Origin: Paracidovorax wautersii
GTDB taxonomy: Bacteria; Pseudomonadota; Gammaproteobacteria; Burkholderiales; Burkholderiaceae_C
DNA: 64,000 nt
NCBI RefSeq assembly: GCF_031453675.1
Contig: NZ_JAVIZX010000001.1
Span: forward strand, 4,300,001 to 4,364,000
Reading direction: 5' to 3'
Below the pieces are notes generated by a model. The model did no database searches and was not told the origin of the DNA. It saw only the letters and a list, made by a program, of their open reading frames with translations. Made by a program: the position numbers and the translations under genes. Positions 57,213-64,000 of the stretch are shown piece after piece; the stretch's first letter is position 1, and each line of letters opens with the position of its first letter.

Positions 57213-57755
57213 TCAGCCCGGCAGCGGTGGCCAGGCTGCGTCCCGCAGGCGTTCGATGCGCTGCCCTGCCACGGCGGCCAACGGCGCGGCCGGCACCTGC
57301 TGCGGCGCGATTTCGGCCAGCGGCATCAGCACGAAGGCGCGCTCGGCCATGCGCGGGTGCGGCACGGTCAGTTCCGGTGTGGCGATGCGTTCGTCGGCGT
57401 GCAGCAGCAGGTCCAGATCCAGGGTGCGGGGCGCGTTGCGGTAGGGCCGCTCGCGGCCGGCGGCCTGTTCGATCGCCTGCAGCGTGTGCAGCAGCACCAG
57501 CGCGGGCAGCGTGGTGCGCAGCTGGGCCACGGCATTCAGATAGTCCGGCCCGCCCGCGTCCACCGGGGCACTGCGGTAGAGCGACGACACGCGCACCACC
57601 TCCACGCCCGGCACGGCGGCCAGGGCCCGCACGGCCTGGGCCAGCGCGGCGCGGGCGTCACCCAGATTGGCCCCGAGGCCGACCCAGCTGTTCACGCCTG
57701 CCTGCGGCGGCGCACTCTCCTGCGCTACGGAAGGAAGGGGCGGCACGGCCGTCAT
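57213..57755 (-). CDS. folK: 6-hydroxymethyl-7,8-dihydropterin pyrophosphokinase
   Basis: A 180-residue protein. GLGANLGDARAALAQAVRAL, SSLYRSAPVDAGGPDYLNAV, PYRNAPRTLDLDLLLHADER and VPHPRMAERAFVLMPLAEIA are all FolK signatures. It moves pyrophosphate from ATP to the pterin in folate synthesis. ATG 57755 is chosen; the first 25 residues are a proline-rich extension. It follows pcnB on the same strand, 27 bp away, as in many betaproteobacteria. Confidence 0.96.
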   Translation of the reverse strand: MTAVPPLPSVAQESAPPQAGVNSWVGLGANLGDARAALAQAVRALAAVPGVEVVRVSSLYRSAPVDAGGPDYLNAVAQLRTTLPALVLLHTLQAIEQAAGRERPYRNAPRTLDLDLLLHADERIATPELTVPHPRMAERAFVLMPLAEIAPQQVPAAPLAAVAGQRIERLRDAAWPPLPG

Positions 57756-57782
57756 GCCGCACAGGCTCCGCACACCATCGGG

Positions 57783-59414
57783 TCAGGCGTCGGAGGCAGG
57801 CGCCGCAGCGGCGGGCGCCGCGCCGTCTCCGCCACCGGCGGGCTTGCGGCGACGGCGGCGGCGCTTCTTGGGCGCAGCCGTGCCATCGCCCTGCGCGGTT
57901 TCGTCCGGGCCGTCATCGTCCGCGCCCACGGCGTGGGCGGCGTCTTCTTCGGCCCGCGCAGCAGCGCGGCGCGGCTGCGCGGGTGCTGCGTCGGCGGCCT
58001 TGGACACGCGGCGCACGACGGGCTGGGCCTTGCGCTGGCGGGCCTTCTGTTCCTCGCGGGCCTGGTCGATCATGTCCTCGCGGCGGGCGTCGTCCGCCTG
58101 CTGGAACTCCTGCCACCATTCGGCCAGCGCCTCCTCGACCTCGCCCACGTCCGCGCGCAGGCGCAGGAAGTCGAAGCCTGCGCGGAAGCGCGCCTGCGCC
58201 ACCATGCTGTAGGGCGTGGTGCCGGCGCGCTTGTCGAAGCGCGGCTGCATCACCCAGATCTCGCGCATGTCGGCGGCCAGCTTGCCGCGGCCCGAGACGT
58301 CGCCGATGCGCTGGTTGAACACTTCGTCGATGGCGTCCTGCAGCGCGGGGAACGGGTGCTGGCGCTCCGCCAGGCGCAGATCCCAGCCCGTCTTGACGTC
58401 CTGCCACAGCACACAGGCCAGCAGGAAGCTGGGCGCCACGGGCTTGCCCTCGCCCACGCGGCGGTCGGTGTCGGCCAGCGCGGCGTGCACGAACGGCAGC
58501 TCGGCGCGCTCCACCACCACGTCCAGCAGCGGGTAGATGCCCTTGGACATGCCCAGCTTCTTGAGCTGCGCGATGGTGGCCAGCGCATGGCCGGTCTGCA
58601 GCAGCTTGAGCATCTCGTCGAACATGCGGCTTTGCGGCACATCGGCCAGCAGCGCCTGCGAAGCGACCAGCGGCGCCGCCGTCTTGGGCTCCAGGCTGAA
58701 GCCCAGGCCCGACAGCTTGGCGGCAAAGCGCACGGCACGGATGAGGCGCACCGGGTCTTCGCGGTAGCGCGTGGCCGGGTCGCCGATCATGCGCAGCAGC
58801 TTCTTCTTCGCGTCCTGGATGCCCTTGTGGTAGTCCACCACCACCTGGGTCTCGGGGTCGTAGTACATCGCATTGACGGTGAAGTCGCGGCGCGTGGCAT
58901 CTTCGTCCTGCGGCCCCCAGACGTTGTCGCGCAGCACGCGGCCGCTCGCATCCACGGCATGCTGCATGCCCGACAGCTGCTGCTTGCTGGTCTTCTCGTT
59001 GCCGCTCACCTGCTGCTCGATGGCGGTGTTGTCCAGGTAGGCGCGGAAGGTGGACACCTCGATCACCTCGTGCTCGCGGCCCCGACCGTGCACCACGTGC
59101 ACGATGCGGAAGCGCTTGCCGATGATGAAGGCGCGCCGGAACAGGCCTTTGACCTGCTCGGGCGTGGCGTTGGTGGCCACGTCGAAGTCCTTGGGCTTGA
59201 GGCCCAGCAGCAGGTCGCGCACGGCGCCGCCCACGATGTAGGCCTCGTACCCAGCCTGCTTGAGCGTGCGCACCACATCCGAGGCGCGGCGGTCCACCAG
59301 GTCGGGGTTGATGCCGTGCACGGACGCAGGGACCTCTTCGCGCTTGCCGAAGCGGTGCTTGCCGGTGCCGGTGGCGCCTTTGCCCAGCAGCTTGTCGATG
59401 AACTTCTTGATCAT
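57783..59414 (-). CDS. pcnB: poly(A) polymerase
   Basis: A 543-residue protein. EAYIVGGAVRDLLLGLKPKD, FDVATNATPEQVKGLFRRAF hold the nucleotidyltransferase GG and DxD motifs; RDFTVNAMYYDPETQVVVDY and RLIRAVRFAAKLSG follow, as in PcnB. The C-terminus is basic and lysine/arginine-rich (KKRRRRRRKPAGG), likely RNA-binding. It adds A tails that mark RNA for decay. It overlaps the HAD gene by 4 bp. Confidence 0.96.
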   Translation of the reverse strand: MIKKFIDKLLGKGATGTGKHRFGKREEVPASVHGINPDLVDRRASDVVRTLKQAGYEAYIVGGAVRDLLLGLKPKDFDVATNATPEQVKGLFRRAFIIGKRFRIVHVVHGRGREHEVIEVSTFRAYLDNTAIEQQVSGNEKTSKQQLSGMQHAVDASGRVLRDNVWGPQDEDATRRDFTVNAMYYDPETQVVVDYHKGIQDAKKKLLRMIGDPATRYREDPVRLIRAVRFAAKLSGLGFSLEPKTAAPLVASQALLADVPQSRMFDEMLKLLQTGHALATIAQLKKLGMSKGIYPLLDVVVERAELPFVHAALADTDRRVGEGKPVAPSFLLACVLWQDVKTGWDLRLAERQHPFPALQDAIDEVFNQRIGDVSGRGKLAADMREIWVMQPRFDKRAGTTPYSMVAQARFRAGFDFLRLRADVGEVEEALAEWWQEFQQADDARREDMIDQAREEQKARQRKAQPVVRRVSKAADAAPAQPRRAAARAEEDAAHAVGADDDGPDETAQGDGTAAPKKRRRRRRKPAGGGDGAAPAAAAPASDA

Positions 59415-60112
59415 GGTTTGGGGGGGAACAGGTCCAGTATGCGCCAGCCACGGTGCTGGGCGAGTGCGCGCAGGCGCGGGTCGGGGTTGGTGGCCACCGG
59501 AAGATCGACTCGCTCGAGCAGGGGCACGTCGTTCATGGAGTCGCTGTAGAACGTGCTGTGCACGTCGCTCCACGTCCAGCCGCGCTCGGCCAGCCATTGT
59601 TCCATGCGCTGCACCTTGCCTTCGCGCATGGAGGGAACGCCGCGGATGGCGCCGGTGATCCAGCCCTCCGCGTCGCGCTCCAGTTCCACCGCCAGCAGTT
59701 GCTCCACGCCCAGCGCCTCGGCGATGGGGCGGGTGACGAACTCGTTGGTGGCGGTGATGATGACCACTTCGTCGCCGGCGTCGCGGTGGCTGCGCAGCAG
59801 GTCCAGAGCCTCCTGGCGGATGGCCGGCTGGATCACCTCGCGCATGAAGCGTTCGTGCGCCTGCGCCGACTCGGCCGCGCCGCGCAGGCGTGCGGCCTCG
59901 GTGGCGAACTGCACGTATTCATGCACGTCCAGGGTGCCGGCGATGTACTGGTCGTAGAAGGCCTGGTTGCGCCGGCCGAAGGCGTCCCGGTCGGCCCAGC
60001 CGATGCGGATGCTGAACTCGCCCCATTCGAAGTCGGAGTCCAGCGGCAGCAACGTGTGGTCCAGATCGAACAAGGCCAGCCGGGAGCGTGGCGCGGAAAG
60101 TTCAGTGGTCAT
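59411..60112 (-). CDS. HAD-IB family hydrolase
   Basis: A 233-residue protein. ALFDLDHTLLPLDSDFEWGE has the DxD nucleophile; VVIITATNEFVTRPIAEALG has the Ser/Thr motif and FYSDSMNDVPLLERVDLPVA the acidic motif. It looks like a phosphoserine- or histidinol-phosphate-type phosphatase. The pcnB gene starts within its stop, so they are one operon. Confidence 0.9.
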   Translation of the reverse strand: MTTELSAPRSRLALFDLDHTLLPLDSDFEWGEFSIRIGWADRDAFGRRNQAFYDQYIAGTLDVHEYVQFATEAARLRGAAESAQAHERFMREVIQPAIRQEALDLLRSHRDAGDEVVIITATNEFVTRPIAEALGVEQLLAVELERDAEGWITGAIRGVPSMREGKVQRMEQWLAERGWTWSDVHSTFYSDSMNDVPLLERVDLPVATNPDPRLRALAQHRGWRILDLFPPKP

Positions 60113-60188
60113 TCAAGTAAGAGAGTCGCCAAGGCGGACAAGGAGCGGAGCGGCAGACGGATCACAAGGGCCCGGAGCGCAGCCACCG

Positions 60189-60887
60189 CTACTCGGTCTC
60201 CAGCATGGTCTTGAGCAAGGGAATGGTGATGGCCCGCTGCGTGCGCAGGGCAAAGCTGTCGAGCTGGTCGAGCAGCTCCATCAGGCTGCCCAGGTCGCGC
60301 GAGAAGCGGCCCAGCATGTAGTTCATCACCTCGTCGGACAGGAAGATGCCGCGCGCATCCGCCTCCTGGCGCAGCACGGCGCGGCGCGCCGCCTCGTCCA
60401 GCAGGTGGAGCTGGAACACATGGCCCCAACCCAGGCGGCTGCGCAGGTCGTCGCGCAGGGGCAGGTCGGCGGGGGGCAGGTCGCCGGCGGCCAGCACCCA
60501 GCGCGGGGATCCGACGGCGGGGCTGATGGCGTTGACGAACCAGTTGAAGGCCGCCGCCTGCTGGGCCGTGTTGTACAGGTGCACTTCGTCGAGCAATACC
60601 GCCGTCCAGCGCTCATCGAAGGCCGTGGGGTCGGAAACGGAGGCGTCGAGCCAGCCCACCGACGAGCCTTGCTCGCGCAGGGCCTCGCGCACGGCCTTGA
60701 GCAGGTGCGACTTGCCCACGCCGGACTCGCCCCAGAGATAGGTCGGCACCGGAGAGCGGGGCACGGGGCTGCCGCCATCGCCGACCGCCAGGCGCAGGTG
60801 CTGCAGCGCGGCCTCGTTGGCGCCGGCGAAGAAGCGGTCCAGGGTGGGGCCGGTGGCCAGCCCGATGTCGAGCGCCAGCTGCTTCAT
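60189..60887 (-). CDS. hda: DnaA regulatory inactivator Hda
   Basis: A 232-residue protein. MKQLALDIGL at the start is the clamp-binding motif (QLxLD). YLWGESGVGKSHLLKAVREA is the Walker A, AVLLDEVHLYNTAQQAAAFN the Walker B, and DDLRSRLGWGHVFQLHLLDE is DnaA-like. With the loaded clamp it triggers ATP hydrolysis by DnaA to stop re-initiation. Confidence 0.95.
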   Translation of the reverse strand: MKQLALDIGLATGPTLDRFFAGANEAALQHLRLAVGDGGSPVPRSPVPTYLWGESGVGKSHLLKAVREALREQGSSVGWLDASVSDPTAFDERWTAVLLDEVHLYNTAQQAAAFNWFVNAISPAVGSPRWVLAAGDLPPADLPLRDDLRSRLGWGHVFQLHLLDEAARRAVLRQEADARGIFLSDEVMNYMLGRFSRDLGSLMELLDQLDSFALRTQRAITIPLLKTMLETE

Positions 60888-61227
60888 GCCGCCGTCCGTG
60901 GTGCGCCCAGGCGCGCTGCCGATGCAGACGGCAGCCGCCCCGGCGTCCGCAGGCAGAAGGCGGCGGGCGCGGCAAGGGGATGGAACAGGACAGCGAGGGG
61001 CATCGGGAGGTTCGGGAAAGCCGTACAGCACGGCCGCAATGAAAGGCAGGCCAGGATTTTAGTCTGCCGGCACCCGCCGCCGGAACCTGTTTGCACACAC
61101 GCCGCAGGCGCGGCCGGCCGTGGAAGGAGGCCGGGGCGCGCGGGAATTGCGGCCGGGGCGGGCGCGCCGCTTAAAATCCCGGGTTCCGGTCCGCCGTGCG
61201 GGCCACCCCCAGCACCACTCCATTCCC
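60888..61227. other. intergenic region between divergent hda and purM
   Basis: About 340 bp that should hold both promoters. TTAAAAT at 61170-61176 could be a purM -10 element. No operator was recognised. Confidence 0.4.
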
Positions 61228-62292
61228 ATGAGCTCTTCTGCCTCCTCCACCCCCATCTCCTACAAAGACGCCGGCGTCGACATCGACGCAGGCGACGCGC
61301 TGGTCGAGCGCATCAAGCCGCTCGCCAAGAAGACCATGCGCGAAGGCGTGCTGGCGGGCATCGGCGGCTTCGGCGCCCTGTTCGAGGTGCCCAAGCGCTA
61401 CAAGGAGCCGGTGCTGGTGAGCGGCACCGACGGCGTGGGCACCAAGCTCAAGCTGGCATTCGAGTGGAACATGCACGACACCGTGGGCATCGATCTGGTG
61501 GCCATGAGCGTCAACGACGTGCTGGTGCAAGGTGCCGAGCCACTGTTCTTCCTGGATTACTTCGCCTGCGGCAAGCTGCACGTGGACACTGCTGCGGCCG
61601 TGGTCGGCGGCATCGCCCGCGGCTGCGAGCTGTCGGGCTGCGCGCTGATCGGCGGCGAAACGGCCGAGATGCCCGGCATGTACCCCGACGGCGAATACGA
61701 CCTGGCCGGCTTTGCCGTCGGCGCGGTGGAAAAGAGCAAGATCCTGACCGGCAAGGACGTGGCTGTCGGCGACGTGGTGCTGGGCCTGGCGTCGGCCGGC
61801 GTGCATTCCAACGGCTTCAGCCTGGTGCGCAAGTGCATCGAGCGCGCGGGCGACAGCGCCCCCGCCACGCTGGACGGCAAGCCTTTCAAGCAGGCCATCA
61901 TGGAACCCACGCGCCTGTACGTGAAGAACGTGCTGGCCGCGCTGGCGCAGCACCCGCATTTGGAAGAGGCAGGCGGCATCAAGGCGCTGGCCCACATCAC
62001 CGGTGGCGGCCTGCTGGAAAACATTCCGCGCGTGCTGCCCGACGGCCTGGCAGCACACCTCAAAGCCGGCAGCTGGCCGCAGACGGAACTCTTCGCCTGG
62101 CTGCAGAAGACCGCCGGCATCGACGACATCGAGATGAACCGCACATTCAACAACGGCATCGGCATGGTGGTGGTGGTGGCTGCCGCCGCGGCCGAAGCGG
62201 TGGCCGCGACGCTGCGCGCCTCCGGCGAGACGGTCTACACCATCGGCGCCATCGCCGAGCGGGCCGCCGGCGCACCGGTCGTGGTGGCCTGA
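61228..62292 (+). CDS. purM: phosphoribosylformylglycinamidine cyclo-ligase
   Basis: A 354-residue protein. [80 protein letters not shown] and [17 protein letters not shown] are PurM signatures. It closes the imidazole ring in purine synthesis. The AI-2E gene follows by 14 bp. Confidence 0.98.
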   Translation: MSSSASSTPISYKDAGVDIDAGDALVERIKPLAKKTMREGVLAGIGGFGALFEVPKRYKEPVLVSGTDGVGTKLKLAFEWNMHDTVGIDLVAMSVNDVLVQGAEPLFFLDYFACGKLHVDTAAAVVGGIARGCELSGCALIGGETAEMPGMYPDGEYDLAGFAVGAVEKSKILTGKDVAVGDVVLGLASAGVHSNGFSLVRKCIERAGDSAPATLDGKPFKQAIMEPTRLYVKNVLAALAQHPHLEEAGGIKALAHITGGGLLENIPRVLPDGLAAHLKAGSWPQTELFAWLQKTAGIDDIEMNRTFNNGIGMVVVVAAAAAEAVAATLRASGETVYTIGAIAERAAGAPVVVA

Positions 62293-62306
62293 CCCGGCCG
62301 CACGCC

Positions 62307-63392
62307 ATGCAGCCGCCGGCACCGCAGGACCGCACGCCCCCTCCTCCTGCCCTGCAGGTCGCAGCGCCTTTTCAGCCCGCGACACGCGGCGTGCGCATCG
62401 CCAGCCATGTGCTGGTGGCCTGCGCCCTGCTGCTGGTGATGTGGCGCGGGCTGCTGCCCGGGCTGCTGTGCGTGTGCCTGGGCTTTCTGCTCACCCGCTG
62501 GCTGGCCCCGCGCTTCGTGGCGCTGCGCCGCCGCCTGCCCGGACGGGCCGGGATGCAGGCCGGCCAGGCGCTGGCTGCCGCGGTCGTGATGCTGGCGCCT
62601 CTGCTGCTCGTGGTGCTGGCGCTGTCGCAATCGCGCAGCTATATCGTCGAGGCGCCCCAGCAGTACCGGGAACTGCTCGACTTCCTGGCGCGCACCGTGC
62701 TGGAGCTGCGGCTGAAGCTGCCCACCGACATCGCGGCGCAGTTGCCCGAGGGCGCCGCCGAGATCCAGCGCATCATCGCCGGCTACCTGGGCGCGCAGGC
62801 CGGCGCCCTGGCCATGGCGGGCCGCGCCTGGCTCACCGGCCTGCTGTATGCCTACGTGGGTCTGCTCATCGGGGCCCTGGCCGCCGTGCGCACGGTGAGC
62901 GCGCAGCGCGGGCCGCTGGCGCAGGCGCTGGTGCTGCGCGTGGCCTATTTCGGCGACGCGTTCCGGCAGATCGTGGCCGCGCAATTCTGGATCGCCGCCT
63001 TCAACACGGCACTGACGGCCCTCTTCCTGCTGCTGGTCCTGCCCCTGTGGGACCTGCGCCTGCCGTACACGCCGGCCCTCATCACGCTCACCTTCGTGGC
63101 CGGGCTGGTGCCCATCGTGGGCAATCTGCTGTGCAACGTGGTCATCACCCTGGTGGGCCTGTCGGTCTCGCCCATGGCGGCGCTGGGCTGTTTGGCCTTC
63201 TTGATCCTGATCCACAAGGCGGAGTACGTGATCAACGCCAAGGTGGTGGGCCAGCGCACCCACATGGGCGTGTGGGAACTGCTGTCGGTGATGTTCGTGG
63301 CCGAGGCGGTGTTCGGCCCCGCGGGCCTGGTGGCGGCGCCCCTCTTCTACGCCTACCTGAAGAAAGAACTGGAAGCCGCACGGCTGGTGTGA
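62307..63392 (+). CDS. AI-2E family transporter (PerM-like permease)
   Basis: A 361-residue membrane protein with about seven helices (VLVACALLLVMWRGLLPGLL, LTGLLYAYVGLLIGALAAV, LFLLLVLPLWDLRLPYTPAL). VAGLVPIVGNLLCNVVITLV is the family signature. Family members move small solutes or sodium; the AI-2 link is only for one member. It is often found beside hda/purM in betaproteobacteria. Confidence 0.92.
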   Translation: MQPPAPQDRTPPPPALQVAAPFQPATRGVRIASHVLVACALLLVMWRGLLPGLLCVCLGFLLTRWLAPRFVALRRRLPGRAGMQAGQALAAAVVMLAPLLLVVLALSQSRSYIVEAPQQYRELLDFLARTVLELRLKLPTDIAAQLPEGAAEIQRIIAGYLGAQAGALAMAGRAWLTGLLYAYVGLLIGALAAVRTVSAQRGPLAQALVLRVAYFGDAFRQIVAAQFWIAAFNTALTALFLLLVLPLWDLRLPYTPALITLTFVAGLVPIVGNLLCNVVITLVGLSVSPMAALGCLAFLILIHKAEYVINAKVVGQRTHMGVWELLSVMFVAEAVFGPAGLVAAPLFYAYLKKELEAARLV

Positions 63393-63680
63393 GGCGCGCG
63401 GGCGCCTCGCAACCGGAGCGCAGCGCCAGCCGGGGCCGCCTGCGGCACCGGCCGATCCGGCCGCCCTCTTCCCACGGATGACAACGCTGCTGCGCCGGCT
63501 GCTGGCCCGGTGCGCCAGCGCCCGGCGGCAATGCATGCCGGACCCCGTCAGGCACGCCCCGCCCTCATCACCCGACCATCATGTCTGAAAATGATGGATA
63601 CTTGTCTCTTCCCGGCGCGACACCGGCCTACGGCGCTTTTAGCATAAGCGCTACCAACCATCCTCTTATGGAGCCGCGCC
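63393..63680. other. intergenic region
   Basis: About 290 bp without a gene. It contains a GCGCTTTTAGCATAAGCGC palindrome at about 63637-63655, related to the intergenic repeat at 46345, and ends in the ribosome site of the next gene. Confidence 0.45.
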
Positions 63681-64000
63681 GTGAAAACATGTCTGATAGT
63701 GATCGACGTTCAAGAATCGTTCCGCCACCGCCCCTACTCGACCGAGCGCGACATGCCGGCCTATCTTCAAGCCCAGAACGCCCTGATCGCGGGCTGCGTG
63801 GCCCGCGGCGTGCCCGTGGTGCGCGTGCTGCACACCGACGGGCCGGCTGACGCTGGCAACCCCTTTGCGCTGGAGTCGGGCCATGTCCGGCCGCTGGACG
63901 GCCTGGCCCCGTTCACGGAAGCCGCCCGCTTTCTCAAGAAGCGCCACAGCGCGCTGGTGGGCACCGGCCTGGATGTGTGGCTCACCGAGCACGGCATCCA
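63681..64000 (+). CDS. isochorismatase-like cysteine hydrolase, partial
   Basis: The first 106 residues; the gene runs off the right edge. GTG 63681 has GGAG upstream. CLIVIDVQESFRHRPYSTER holds the catalytic Asp (DVQ) and FLKKRHSALVGTGLDVWLTE the catalytic Lys; the cysteine lies beyond the edge. It is the nicotinamidase/isochorismatase fold. Confidence 0.88.
   Translation, partial: MKTCLIVIDVQESFRHRPYSTERDMPAYLQAQNALIAGCVARGVPVVRVLHTDGPADAGNPFALESGHVRPLDGLAPFTEAARFLKKRHSALVGTGLDVWLTEHGI

Noticed and set aside
56937-59549. 870-codon plus-strand open frame
   Set aside because: Antisense to folK and pcnB, which are certain genes.

Overview
The window is GC-rich DNA of a betaproteobacterium of the family Comamonadaceae, most like Acidovorax/Paracidovorax. 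The evidence is the high GC at third codon positions, the Bug-type binding protein, the gcdR-gcdH-CoA-transferase cluster, the pcnB-HAD-hda-purM order and a family of AGCGCT intergenic palindromes. Bases 1 to about 42090 are the right-hand part of a lambda-like siphophage prophage. Bases 42091 to 64000 are host chromosome.

The prophage is centred on an immunity region at 23.3-24.3 kb (Cro-like regulator, three operators, CI-like S24 repressor). A leftward operon on the minus strand runs through small early genes, an O-like replication protein carrying internal origin iterons, a P-position protein, NinB, NinG and a zinc-binding Q-position protein. It continues into HNH genes, terminase, portal, protease, HK97 capsid, head-tail joining proteins, tail tube and tail-assembly chaperones G and GT. 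The large terminase gene has a one-base frameshift. The tape-measure, tail-tip and lysis genes are not in the window; they would lie to the left. Between GT and the left edge is a 3.7-kb cargo island with a Panacea-type antitoxin and partner, a DUF4145 protein and two divergent ribbon-helix-helix regulators around a three-repeat operator.

Downstream of cI, in the position of lambda rexAB, lie two lipoproteins and an exported nuclease (24352-25838), a candidate surface or periplasmic exclusion cassette. An SRAP gene and a LexA-type box follow. A rightward promoter flanked by operators matching those at cI lies near 29 kb. It opens a long plus-strand operon: small proteins, a recombination module (coiled-coil protein, probable annealing protein, exonuclease, SSB), a cytosine methyltransferase with a second reading frame inside it, small accessory proteins, excisionase-like proteins and the integrase. 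The right end is the 3' half of a tRNA-Leu(CAA), the attachment-site scar. Many genes in both operons are preceded by an intrinsic terminator just upstream of the ribosome-binding site, which suggests antitermination.

The chromosomal part carries a LysR regulator divergent from glutaryl-CoA dehydrogenase, a frameshifted CaiB-family CoA-transferase, a membrane PQQ dehydrogenase, cheV, exported small proteins, an SDR protein, a plant-type ferredoxin reductase, a cytosolic copper-storage protein, a Bug binding protein, folK, pcnB, an HAD phosphatase, hda, purM, an AI-2E family permease and the start of an isochorismatase-like hydrolase.
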